From Hyphomicrobium methylovorum (lineage in GTDB: Bacteria > Pseudomonadota > Alphaproteobacteria > Rhizobiales > Hyphomicrobiaceae), in the NCBI RefSeq assembly GCF_013626205.1, contig NZ_QHJE01000001.1, forward strand, positions 2,522,501-2,586,500: DNA of 64,000 bases. The letters are read 5' to 3'. Shown in pieces: positions 8,737 to 16,244 of the stretch. The notes under the pieces are model-generated. The model was not told where the DNA came from, did not search any database, and saw only the letters and a list, made by a program, of their open reading frames with translations. Each line of letters opens with the position of its first letter. Positions within the stretch are counted from its first letter, which is position 1. The translations under genes and the position numbers were made by a program.

Positions 8737-9468
8737 CTAATTGGAGTGCGGGGCGTTGGCCGTTGCTTCTGCAGCCTTCACTTTCGGCTTTTTCTTCGCC
8801 GCTTTGGTCTTCGGATGCTTCGCTGCGTCCGCAGTTGCTTTTTCGCTTGCCGGTGCGGCGGGCGGCCGAGCAGCCGCGACGACGGATGGCGTCGTGCAGC
8901 TTGGTTCGTCCTGCGCCCAGTGGCGAACGTCCTCCGTCATTGCGCTGGCGAAGGCGTCCGGCATTTTGCGATTTTCCGTGGTGACGTTCGCGGAATCATC
9001 GCCGGACGGGGTGATGTCGATCAGATAGACTTTCGCGCCGCGCGGATTTGGCTGCGTTGGATCGCGCCGATGGATGGCGATTGCTGCCTTGCCACCGCGC
9101 GAGGGTGCATCTGCGGATGCGTGATAGATATATTCCGACTTGAACGGCCCGCCGACAGCGAACCAGCAGCTCATCGCGCCGCTGGCGACACGCGAATAGA
9201 TGGCCGTTGCCGATCCAACTGATCCGCTGATTGGGGTCGTGACCGGAGCCTTGTGTTCGTCCAACGCGTTGGCGGCAGTGGCCGATCCAGACGACGTGGG
9301 CGCGGCTGGCGCTCCATCGGGTGCGCTTTCGGATGATAGTTGAAGTGCGCCGACCGATGGCAAGCTCGGCAGGGTGAAGGATGGCGACTGACCGCCCGAG
9401 CCAGCGCAGCCCGCCGTCGCAACCGACAGCAGCGCAATCACGACCTTCGATGCGCTCCCTTTTGCCAT
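8737..9468 (-). CDS. Probable lipoprotein with Lys/Ala-rich tail, unknown function
   Basis: Predicted exported protein of 243 residues. The N-terminus (MAKGSASKVVIALLSVATAGC) is a signal peptide ending in a lipobox-like TAGC with cysteine 21; threonine at -3 is unusual, so lipidation is probable, not certain. The middle (about 90-190) holds a short globular region with two cysteines (AMSCWF and EPSC). The last 50 residues are rich in Ala, Lys and Pro, like histone-like or PG-interacting tails. The start at 9468 has GGA eight bases upstream; a TTG at 9492 is less likely. I do not recognise a family. It converges on sciP. Confidence 0.65.
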   Translation of the reverse strand: MAKGSASKVVIALLSVATAGCAGSGGQSPSFTLPSLPSVGALQLSSESAPDGAPAAPTSSGSATAANALDEHKAPVTTPISGSVGSATAIYSRVASGAMSCWFAVGGPFKSEYIYHASADAPSRGGKAAIAIHRRDPTQPNPRGAKVYLIDITPSGDDSANVTTENRKMPDAFASAMTEDVRHWAQDEPSCTTPSVVAAARPPAAPASEKATADAAKHPKTKAAKKKPKVKAAEATANAPHSN

Positions 9469-9874
9469 GCGATTTCCGTCGGGCGACTCCAAGGGAATCG
9501 AGAATTAATCCCAATCCAGATCGCGTGTGCCTGCGCTCTCGCTCGTGGGCAAGAGGTTTACCCACCGATAAGCTCGCTTCCGGTGATCGTGACAGGTGAA
9601 AGTGGCGACTATGCGCGGGAAATAGCGTTGGGTCGCGGCGGTTTGTGGCGTTCTGGTGTGCGCTGACGATCCGAATTCTTCGGTGCGTTATCCTCCAGCA
9701 ATTGGAAAGGCGCGCTTTGCGGGACTTGTTCTGGGAGGGCTGGGTGCGGGAGGGCTGGAGAGTCCGCGGGCGGATTTTTTGGATTCTTGCAGACGTATCG
9801 CCCTTGCGATCTTGGGTTGAGCTGGGGGCAGCTTCATCCGTTTATCCCGGTTCGGGACAAAGTGACCCAAAATA
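9469..9874. other. Intergenic region upstream of the lipoprotein gene
   Basis: No convincing gene. An 11-base direct repeat, GGGAGGGCTGG, occurs at 9733-9743 and 9748-9758. A four-base-stem hairpin followed by six T at 9763-9780 is too weak to call a terminator. Plus-strand open frames here have no family features. Confidence 0.4.
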
Positions 9875-9907
9875 AAAGCCCCGCGGGCGCAGGGCCGACG
9901 GGGCTTT
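9875..9907 (-). terminator. Terminator downstream of the fliJ-like gene
   Basis: A nine-base perfect stem, AAAGCCCCG at 9875-9883 with CGGGGCTTT at 9899-9907, is followed on the minus strand by an A/T-rich tail (TTATTTTGG). It lies 22 bases after the fliJ-like stop. Confidence 0.85.
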
Positions 9908-9929
9908 GATTCTTATCTCGGAACGGAGC

Positions 9930-10313
9930 TTAGCGGAGCGCTGTCAGCCCGAACGGACGGTCGCGGCGGTGACCGCGCGGATCGTCCCGGCCTTCCATCT
10001 GCTGAGCGGCGCGGGAAAGCTGTTCTACCGTGTCGTCGCGCTCGCGGACGGCGGCAGCCAGCTTCTCGCGCAGGCCTTCCGTCGACTGGCGGAGGTTGTC
10101 ACGGCGCTGGGCGGCAGCCTTGGCAAAGGTGGAATAGGAGAAATGACCCCGGTCGCGCACGCCGGTACGGTCTTCTTCAAGCTGGATCTGGCGTTCGAGA
10201 TCGGAAGCCATTTGATCAAATTCGCGAATAATTCGCTCAAGGTCTTCAACCTTACGCGATTTTTCGTCGACTGCGTGCTGCTTCACGCGGATGGCCGTGT
10301 CACGTGACTTCAT
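9930..10313 (-). CDS. FliJ-like flagellar export chaperone
   Basis: A coiled-coil protein of 127 residues, probably the FliJ-type stalk or chaperone of the flagellar type III ATPase. It begins MKSRDTAIRVKQHAVDEKSR and is almost wholly helical and charged (VEDLERIIREFDQMASDLERQ, then QRRDNLRQSTEGLREKL), matching the alphaproteobacterial proteins named FliJ. The start at 10313 matches those relatives; the frame upstream to 10406 lacks family character. It lies back to back with ctrA, a neighbourhood I recall from other Hyphomicrobiales. No other flagellar gene is nearby. Coiled-coil similarity is easily misleading, hence moderate confidence. Confidence 0.72.
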   Translation of the reverse strand: MKSRDTAIRVKQHAVDEKSRKVEDLERIIREFDQMASDLERQIQLEEDRTGVRDRGHFSYSTFAKAAAQRRDNLRQSTEGLREKLAAAVRERDDTVEQLSRAAQQMEGRDDPRGHRRDRPFGLTALR

Positions 10314-10854
10314 CGTCCGATACCCCAAACACTTTTCGAACCCGTGACAGCGGCGATACATAAAATGTGCCAACTGAACGGCTAGACTTCGTGGCCGCAG
10401 CAACATGAAGATCGCCGTTAACGGGCTCCGTTAAGGGGCAAGAACTTTCTCGTTGCTACTTCAATACTACGTCTAGCATGTTGCACTTAAGTTGCGGTAA
10501 AGCAACGCGTAACCTTTTCTGACGGATCGTGCCGTGATGGGGCAGTTTTTATCCAAACCTATCTAGGGCTGGGATGCGAATTCTGTTAGCTCTTGATTCG
10601 TACCGAATGCAGGTCGCAAGGCGGTCGAAAAGACGGATTGAGGGGTGGGCGCCCCGATGTCTGGATTTCGCGGCGGGATTTGTGGGCGGACGAGAGGGGC
10701 GCAGTTCTTATTTCTATTTTCGAATCTTAAGCGAGCCGGCCTCGGCACGCGATGAGCCGTCATGGCTTGGCGTGAGAGGATACGCTTATCCGCTTCGCAT
10801 GATGCGAAGGGAGGCACACCGTCCCAGCGGTGTCGGTTCACTTTGATGAAATGG
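10314..10854. other. Long non-coding region upstream of ctrA
   Basis: No convincing gene; a 90-codon plus-strand frame at 10574-10846 has no recognisable features or ribosome site. Notable words are two TTAA in CCGTTAA direct repeats at 10418 and 10431 (spacing nine, not the seven of CtrA boxes) and GANTC methylation sites at 10595-10599 and 10722-10726. Long control regions before ctrA are usual in alphaproteobacteria. Confidence 0.5.
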
Positions 10855-10912
10855 CTAACGCCGCATTAGGGTTTGTTAACCTCTCGTCGCTAAATTCCTA
10901 ACGATCGCTTAG
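10855..10912 (+). promoter_or_regulatory. Paired palindromic CtrA boxes before ctrA
   Basis: Two copies of CTAA-N7-TTAG, at 10855-10869 and 10898-10912, lie 43 bases apart with GTTAAC between them at 10875-10880. Each keeps the half-site spacing of the CtrA consensus TTAA-N7-TTAA, with the outermost base of each half changed symmetrically. They sit 79-136 bases before the ctrA ATG. Autoregulation by CtrA is established in Caulobacter; occupancy here is inferred. Confidence 0.6.
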
Positions 10913-10990
10913 CTCGAGTGTGATGCGTTTCTTTGGGCGAACAGCAGACATGGCGCGGAGACGGGTTGGATTGGCACCAGAGGGACGGCT

Positions 10991-11689
10991 ATGAGGGTTC
11001 TACTCATTGAGGACGACAGCGCGACAGCGCAGAGCATCGAGCTGATGCTACAGTCCGAGGGCTTTAACGTTTACACCACCGATCTTGGTGAAGAGGGCGT
11101 CGACCTCGGTAAGCTTTACGATTACGACATCATCCTGCTTGATCTGAATTTGCCAGATATGAGCGGGTATGAAGTTCTGAAGACACTTCGGGTTTCGAAG
11201 GTCTCGACGCCGATCCTGATCCTTTCGGGTCTGGCAGGCATCGACGACAAGGTTCGTGGTCTCGGCTTCGGCGCCGACGACTACATGACGAAGCCTTTCC
11301 ATAAAGATGAGCTGGTAGCGCGCATCCAGGCGATTGTTCGCCGGTCCAAGGGTCATGCGCAGTCGGTCATCGAGACGGGCGATCTTCGCGTCAATCTCGA
11401 CACCAAGACGGTCGACGTTAACGGCCAGCGGGTGCATCTGACGGGCAAGGAATACCAGATGCTCGAGCTGCTCTCGCTTCGTAAGGGCACGACCCTGACG
11501 AAGGAGATGTTCCTCAACCATCTTTACGGTGGCATGGACGAGCCGGAACTCAAGATCATCGACGTGTTCATCTGTAAGCTTCGCAAGAAGCTGCAGGCTG
11601 CGACCGGCGGTAAGCACTACATTGAAACGGTCTGGGGCCGGGGATACGTCCTGCGCGATCCTGGCCATGAGGGATCTGAAGCCGCTTAA
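10991..11689 (+). CDS. ctrA: Cell-cycle response regulator CtrA
   Basis: Master OmpR-family regulator of alphaproteobacterial cell-cycle, flagellar and division genes, phosphorylated through CckA-ChpT. The protein is 232 residues. The receiver domain (1-120) has acidic residues 8-9, the phospho-acceptor Asp51 in [15 protein letters not shown], and YMTKPF. The winged-helix domain shows [17 protein letters not shown] and the terminal [15 protein letters not shown]. The chain ends in Ala-Ala, as does Caulobacter CtrA, where this end is needed for ClpXP degradation; the adaptor gene rcdA lies at 41.9 kb. Two palindromic CtrA-like boxes precede it and a hairpin terminator follows. Confidence 0.97.
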   Translation: MRVLLIEDDSATAQSIELMLQSEGFNVYTTDLGEEGVDLGKLYDYDIILLDLNLPDMSGYEVLKTLRVSKVSTPILILSGLAGIDDKVRGLGFGADDYMTKPFHKDELVARIQAIVRRSKGHAQSVIETGDLRVNLDTKTVDVNGQRVHLTGKEYQMLELLSLRKGTTLTKEMFLNHLYGGMDEPELKIIDVFICKLRKKLQAATGGKHYIETVWGRGYVLRDPGHEGSEAA

Positions 11690-11717
11690 CTCGGTTTCGC
11701 TCAATCTCCGTCATAAT

Positions 11718-11739
11718 ACAGGGGCCTTTCGGCCCCTGT
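11718..11739. terminator. Hairpin terminator between ctrA and the outer-membrane protein gene
   Basis: A perfect nine-base stem, ACAGGGGCC with GGCCCCTGT, closes a TTTC loop. It is shared by two converging genes. The U-tract is short on both strands, so efficiency is uncertain. Confidence 0.75.
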
Positions 11740-11769
11740 CGTGTTTCTGGATATTCGAAAGCTTGGGAG

Positions 11770-13239
11770 CTACTTGAGCGGAGCGGCGTCAGCCGTGCCA
11801 AGCGGATTTCCAAAGCGGTAGTTGATCGACACGCGCCCAGTTTGAATGTCGCTATCGAACTTTGTCGAAATGACCTGGTTGATTTCAGGCTGTTCGTTCG
11901 GCAACAGCGTTGCGCTGCGGGTGCCGAGGTCGATGTAGCGATATTCCGCCTTCAGAGACAGAGCGTCCGTCAACCGTGTTTCGATGCCGCCGCCGATGAA
12001 GCCACCGTCGTAGCGTCTGCCGTCGATCAACGTGATGGACTCCGAGCCCAACGGCACGCCCTCAAAACTTGCTCCAGAGGTCAGGTAGGTGTCTTCCATG
12101 CTGGCGTTGGCGTAACCGCCGCTGACGAAGACGAGCGTGTCTGGCGTGGTGAGATAGCCGAGACGGCCGCCAACCATCAAAATATTACGGAACCCAGTGG
12201 AGGTTCCAAATCCTATTCCAAGGCCATCCGTATTTATTCCGAAGCTGTTTTTCTGATCGACATTGGTCAGATCAGCGTCAGCAAACGCGCCGATCACAAA
12301 GCGCGAATTCATCTGGTAGTCGTATCCGACCGTGCCCGAGATGAAGCCGCCGTCTCCTCCAAAGGGAACGGTGACCCCGAATGCCGAGCCTGGGACTGGT
12401 GAATTCTCGCCAATCTTCAGATCGCTGTTGGCAACGCTGTAACCCGTGCCGACGCCGATGTATCCGCCGGTCCAACTGCTGGTGATCGGAGGAATGGAGT
12501 CATCGACCTTTTCGGTTTTTCCATCGCCGAAGCGATAGTTCAGCGAGACGCGGCCTGTTTGGATTTGCGGCTTGATCGATCCCGTCACTGCGTCGCCGAT
12601 ACCGGATGCTTCAGTAAAGGTGAGAGATTCGGCCTGCAGCGACGTATAGCGATACTCGGCTTTCACGCTGAAGCCGTTCGAGATCATCGTTTCGATGCCG
12701 CCGCCGAGGAAGTAGCCGTCGAAGCTGCCGATGCTTGCGAGCGTGCCGCCGCCTGTCGCGCCACCCAACGACAGTGAAGCGTCGAGGTCGCTCGATTCGG
12801 CGTGCGCGTATCCGAAGGTGGAGTAATACATCGTCGTCGGCGAGATGAGGTAACCGATGCGGCCGCCGACGGAGAGCTGGTTCTTGATCTTGAAGCCTAC
12901 GTTGGCGTCCAAGAACCCGAATGCATTGACGTTGATGTTCGTGTCGATGTCGGAGAAGTCGTAGTCGACGAATGCACCGACGACGAGTGGTCCGAGAAGA
13001 ACGTGATCGTACCCGGCGCCGAGGGTGAAGAATCCTCCGGCTCCGCCAAGGCCGTGGATGCCGACGGATGCGCTGGCATCGGTATCAATCGGTGCGCCGA
13101 GATCGAGATCGTTTTTGGCCATTCCGTAGCCACCGCCAATTCCCAGCGAGAAGCCGCCCCAATCATTGGCGGCTGCTGGTGTGGCTATCCACGCTGCTAC
13201 TCCTGACATCAAAATCAGTTTCATCAGATTGCGTGTCAT
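11770..13239 (-). CDS. Outer-membrane beta-barrel protein with two tandem Omp25-like barrels
   Basis: A secreted protein of 489 residues with a signal peptide ending at about residue 24 (TPAAA-NDWGG). It contains two homologous units of about 230 residues each. Both begin near a GGxSxGxGxGY pattern, contain KAEYRY (near 193 and 430), and end IQTGRVSxNYRFG (near 232 and 475). Each unit resembles the eight-stranded opacity/Omp25 barrel common in Hyphomicrobiales outer membranes, which normally occurs singly. The two barrels are joined by a short linker (KTEKVDDSIPPITSSW). Function is unknown; single-barrel relatives are structural or host-interaction proteins. It converges on ctrA. Confidence 0.82.
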   Translation of the reverse strand: MTRNLMKLILMSGVAAWIATPAAANDWGGFSLGIGGGYGMAKNDLDLGAPIDTDASASVGIHGLGGAGGFFTLGAGYDHVLLGPLVVGAFVDYDFSDIDTNINVNAFGFLDANVGFKIKNQLSVGGRIGYLISPTTMYYSTFGYAHAESSDLDASLSLGGATGGGTLASIGSFDGYFLGGGIETMISNGFSVKAEYRYTSLQAESLTFTEASGIGDAVTGSIKPQIQTGRVSLNYRFGDGKTEKVDDSIPPITSSWTGGYIGVGTGYSVANSDLKIGENSPVPGSAFGVTVPFGGDGGFISGTVGYDYQMNSRFVIGAFADADLTNVDQKNSFGINTDGLGIGFGTSTGFRNILMVGGRLGYLTTPDTLVFVSGGYANASMEDTYLTSGASFEGVPLGSESITLIDGRRYDGGFIGGGIETRLTDALSLKAEYRYIDLGTRSATLLPNEQPEINQVISTKFDSDIQTGRVSINYRFGNPLGTADAAPLK

Positions 13240-13453
13240 GACTTCTATCCCACAAGTGCTAGGTAAATTTGCAATGCGGGCTGGAGTAATGTGATTCTGC
13301 TTCGTGCGGGCACGGGATGCTGCGGATTGCCGATTCGCATGTATCCGAGAGTCCTCGGACCGAGTATTGAGCTACCTGGCGGGCGGCAGAAAACCAATGC
13401 TTTCCGAACAGTGTGCAGATCGCCTAAGTTCTGCGCGTAGCCACAGGACAGCG

Positions 13454-14119
13454 ATGATGACCGATACACGTGCTTCGCCTCTATCTCCTTTGAAAGCCGC
13501 GATCATTCAGGTGACGCCGTTCGAACAGAACTGCACGCTGGTCTGGGATGAGGCGACGAAAGTTGGCGCTGTGATCGATCCCGGCGGCGATCTCGATCGC
13601 ATCGAAAAGGCGATTGCCGACACCGGAATGACGGTGGAAAAGATTCTGCTGACGCACGGTCACATCGATCATGCTGGCGGAGCGGCGGAGCTAAGAGACA
13701 AGCTCGGCGTCAAGATCGAAGGGCCGCATCAGGCCGATAGCATCCTGCTCGATAATCTCGAGAAGCAGGGTGAGGCGTATGGCATTGACGGCGTGCGCAA
13801 CGTTACGCCGGATCGCTGGCTTGACGACGGCGATACGGTCACCCTCGCCGGACATACGTTTGAGATTTTCCATTGCCCCGGGCATTCGCCGGGATCGGTT
13901 GTGTTTTTCGATCGGGACCAACGGTTCGCGCTTGTTGGCGACGTGCTGTTCCGCGGCTCGATCGGCCGCACGGATTTCCCGTACGGCGATCATGATGCGC
14001 TGATTTCGGCGATCAAGACGAAGCTGTTTCCGCTGGGCGACGACGTCGCCTTCATTTGCGGTCATGGCCCGCCGGGCAGGTTCGGGCCGGAGCGGGAGAC
14101 GAATCCGTTTCTCGTCTGA
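13454..14119 (+). CDS. Metallo-beta-lactamase-fold hydrolase, YcbL/glyoxalase II-like
   Basis: Cytoplasmic zinc hydrolase of 221 residues. The metal-binding motif is THGHIDHAGG at about 63-72. Other ligands are in CPGHSPGS, LVGDVLFRGSIGR and the C-terminal CGHGPPGRFGPERETNPF, the last being typical of YcbL-type proteins related to glyoxalase II. The start at 13454 follows AGGA by five bases; the frame open from 13304 lacks family character. The likely substrate is a thioester such as S-lactoylglutathione, and a role in glutathione-linked aldehyde detoxification would suit a methylotroph, but this is inference. The gene is followed by two hairpin repeats. Confidence 0.85.
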   Translation: MMTDTRASPLSPLKAAIIQVTPFEQNCTLVWDEATKVGAVIDPGGDLDRIEKAIADTGMTVEKILLTHGHIDHAGGAAELRDKLGVKIEGPHQADSILLDNLEKQGEAYGIDGVRNVTPDRWLDDGDTVTLAGHTFEIFHCPGHSPGSVVFFDRDQRFALVGDVLFRGSIGRTDFPYGDHDALISAIKTKLFPLGDDVAFICGHGPPGRFGPERETNPFLV

Positions 14120-14133
14120 GGGAGTCTTTGTTG

Positions 14134-14230
14134 GCGCGTGCGACTCCCCTTCGGGGAGCCGGCCGCACGCGCGGCAGGTTGTTTCTCTAGCGGCGTGCGA
14201 CTCCCCTTTTGGGGAGTTGGCCGCACGCGC
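14134..14230. repeat. Pair of REP-like hairpin units
   Basis: Two near-identical hairpins lie between converging genes at 14134-14172 and 14193-14230. Unit 1 pairs GCGCGTGCG with CGCACGCGC around CTCCCC-TTCG-GGGGAG; unit 2 has GCGTGCG with CGCACGC around CTCCCC-TTTT-GGGGAG. The loops and 3' flank differ by a few bases that keep pairing. They could be repetitive extragenic palindromes or tandem terminators. I find no other copy in the window. Confidence 0.75.
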
Positions 14231-14243
14231 GGTAGGGACCTCG

Positions 14244-14618
14244 TTAGAACGAGTATTCCCAGTGCAAGCAGCCGAAGATGCCGCATTCGTTGGCGAGCGT
14301 GCCGTAGCCGCCGTTGCTGAGCGAGTTGGTGCCGTCGCCGAAGATGTCGACGGTTTGAACGCGCAGCGTTTCCTCGCAGCTGCGACGGCAATCGACCCAG
14401 GTGCCTCCGCGCGGAAGACGGACTTGCCAGCCGTAACGGCCCCTGCGGACGACGCTTTGAACGACGCCGTTGCCGAAATGGCTGCGCGCGGTGATGACTT
14501 CACCCGGCTCATAGTTCGAGCGTAGGCGACGGATGCCACCTGCATCCGCGTCTTGTGGGATGGCGGTTGCGAGAATGGCTGCGGCCATCGTTGCGAGGCC
14601 CACTGTAATTGCGCGCAT
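14244..14618 (-). CDS. Small secreted protein with four cysteines, unknown function
   Basis: A predicted periplasmic protein of 124 residues. A signal peptide covers about 1-26 (hydrophobic to DADAGG). The mature part has VVRRGRYGWQVRLPRGGTWVDC and four cysteines in two pairs (DCRRSC and ECGIFGC), suggesting two disulfides. I do not recognise a named family. The GYGTLANECGIFGCLHWE ending is distinctive and could serve as a search probe. It lies downstream of another small secreted protein on the same strand, across a 76-base gap, so they may be cotranscribed. Exported by prediction; role unknown. Confidence 0.7.
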   Translation of the reverse strand: MRAITVGLATMAAAILATAIPQDADAGGIRRLRSNYEPGEVITARSHFGNGVVQSVVRRGRYGWQVRLPRGGTWVDCRRSCEETLRVQTVDIFGDGTNSLSNGGYGTLANECGIFGCLHWEYSF

Positions 14619-14694
14619 TTAGAATCGTTCCCCTGTCAGTCGCCGCCCCTCGCGGCTGCGAACCCCGGCATGAGACCGGAGTCGCTGATATCGA

Positions 14695-15198
14695 TCAACG
14701 CGTCATAGAAATGCTGATGCCTTTCAGCGATGGACCGCTGGTCGCGACGGTCACCGAATGGGACCGGCCGCTGATCGAGACCTGCATCGAACCGGAAATG
14801 CCGCCGCTGATCGCGAGGTTCAAGCGGTTGTTCGATGCTTTGCCGTTCACGCTGCCCGATTGATTGTACGTGCGTTCTTCCCAGTGGCCGCTGACGTTGC
14901 CGTTGCTATCCACGATGTTAGCGCGTAGCTCAACTTTGGCTGACGCATTCGCGCAGCGGATGGAAATCCCGAGATTTTCTTTGCTGTCCTGGCTTGTGTA
15001 GTAGCCCTTGCAGCGCAGGCTTTCAGTTTTGCCGCCATCGAATTTGGCGGTGCCGGAGCCGGTCCACGTGCCAACGAGCGATGGGAATGGGTTATTCCCG
15101 GCGGCTGCTGCGGGCAGAGCGAAGCTAAAAGCGACGGCAGCCAGCATGGCTGGCACGGCCCGGACGAGCCTGCCGGCGGTTCTGTGATTGCAGAGCAC
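14695..15198 (-). CDS. Small secreted beta-rich protein, paralogue of the gene at 15603
   Basis: A predicted exported protein of 167 residues with signal peptide to about AAAAG. The mature part begins LVGTWTGSGTAKFDGG and continues LRCKGYY, ISIRCANAS, then a run of alternating polar and hydrophobic residues (SGHWEERTYN, GSVNGKASNNRLNLAISG) typical of a lipocalin-like barrel. I choose GTG at 15198, which has AAGGGA six bases upstream; GTG at 15222 is the alternative. It is divergent from the 166-residue protein at 15603, which shares the same layout (GxWxG start, two cysteine strands, G-W then GxVxG). Family and function are not known to me. Confidence 0.65.
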   Translation of the reverse strand: MLCNHRTAGRLVRAVPAMLAAVAFSFALPAAAAGNNPFPSLVGTWTGSGTAKFDGGKTESLRCKGYYTSQDSKENLGISIRCANASAKVELRANIVDSNGNVSGHWEERTYNQSGSVNGKASNNRLNLAISGGISGSMQVSISGRSHSVTVATSGPSLKGISISMTR

Positions 15199-15602
15199 GA
15201 GACATCCCTTTCGTGGCGGCACAAGCGGCGCACATTATTGTCTGGCTACTTCTATTTTGCGAGCCATATGGTTGAACTCCAGATGGTCTCGAAAAAGTGT
15301 TGCCCGACAATGACAGTCGGCGGCGCTGGGAGGAACGAATTCCCCCATAAACGAGCGTGACTAAGATTTTGTTGCGCGAGGTGCGTGTCGTGCGTCACTC
15401 GACGGAGATTGGCGTCCGGCCCGCGAGAAACCCAAATCCGGCCCCGAAACTGTCGCTATCCCGCGTCAAAGTCGTTCCATCGCCGGTTGTGGCGAACGTC
15501 GGAGCTGACGGAGCCCGGCCATATGGGGTTCGGATACAACTAGAAGTCGACTTGGCGCGGGAAGCGCTTTGGTTGCGTCCGTTTGTGAGGGAGTTGCGTT
15601 CG
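15199..15602. other. Divergent promoter region between two paralogous secreted-protein genes
   Basis: The plus-strand frame is open upstream from 15357, but that part is basic and low in family character, so I treat it as non-coding. No clear operator or terminator is visible. Confidence 0.45.
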
Positions 15603-16103
15603 ATGCGTCAATCATTCCGCGCCGCCATCTATGTGGCAGTGGCTGCGCTTTCCAGTCTTGCAGCACCTGAAAATCGCGCGGCGCCGCCGTCGGATCCGTT
15701 GGCTGGCTTGGCCGGACGATGGGTCGGCATGGCTACGATGACATCCAACTCAGGTCCCCAGTCGAATTTCAAATGCATCGTGACCTACATTCCGCGGCGG
15801 GATGCGCCCGGCATGCGGCAGACGTTGCGTTGCGATGATGGCGCGAGCTTCAAGCTGCACGCCGCAACGGATTTGGAACTCCAGGGCGAGCGCTTGACGG
15901 GCGCTTGGCAGGACAAGATCAACGATATCGGCGGAACGGTTGAAGGTCAGCTGACGCCGGCGGGTTTCGACATACAGCTTTCCGGGCAGTTCTTTGCTGC
16001 GCATATGGCCGTGGCGGGCGAGGGCTGTGCTCAGTCCGTGAAAGTGCTTCCGAAGAATTCCGATGTGTTCCGCGAGCTTGCGGCAACGCTGAAGAAGTGC
16101 TGA
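15603..16103 (+). CDS. Small secreted beta-rich protein, paralogue of the gene at 14695
   Basis: A predicted periplasmic protein of 166 residues. A signal peptide spans about 1-28 (MRQSFRAAIYVAVAALSSLA). The mature domain starts GLAGRWVGMATMTSN and has FKCIVTY, LRCDDGA, LTGAWQDK, GGTVEGQL and a terminal KKC, giving four cysteines. AGGGAG lies nine bases before the ATG at 15603. Its length and motif order match the divergent neighbour at 14695, although identity is low. The domain resembles lipocalin-like barrels, with no ligand evident. Confidence 0.68.
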   Translation: MRQSFRAAIYVAVAALSSLAAPENRAAPPSDPLAGLAGRWVGMATMTSNSGPQSNFKCIVTYIPRRDAPGMRQTLRCDDGASFKLHAATDLELQGERLTGAWQDKINDIGGTVEGQLTPAGFDIQLSGQFFAAHMAVAGEGCAQSVKVLPKNSDVFRELAATLKKC

Positions 16104-16142
16104 TCCCGCCTAAGGGGGGAGCGAGCGTCCATGTGCGCCGCG

Positions 16143-16196
16143 CACTAGAGCCTGTTCGGGTTCTGAAAAGATCCGGGAGCGGGCTCTAGTGTTTTG
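16143..16196 (+). terminator. Palindromic unit and probable terminator
   Basis: CACTAGAGCC at 16143-16152 pairs with GGCTCTAGTG at 16182-16191 and is followed by TTTT. The 29-base loop contains GGTTCTGAAAAGATCC. CTAGAGC-ended palindromes are common intergenic elements in Hyphomicrobiales, so it may be such a repeat serving as a terminator. Confidence 0.6.
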
Positions 16197-16244
16197 TCAG
16201 TGAATGGTGTCGTCCGCAGCCCCAGGGTCTTTCGCGCGGGGCTG

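Noticed and set aside
9763-9780. Hairpin followed by six T as a terminator
   Set aside because: The stem is only four base pairs and no gene ends just upstream on that strand.
10418-10434. Pair of TTAA words as a CtrA box
   Set aside because: Spacing between them is nine bases, while CtrA sites need seven.
10574-10846. Possible 90-residue gene upstream of ctrA
   Set aside because: No ribosome site, no domain, biased composition, and it would sit inside the ctrA control region.
15357-15602. Longer N-terminus for the secreted protein at 15603
   Set aside because: The extra 82 residues are basic and would bury the signal peptide; the ATG at 15603 has a good ribosome site.
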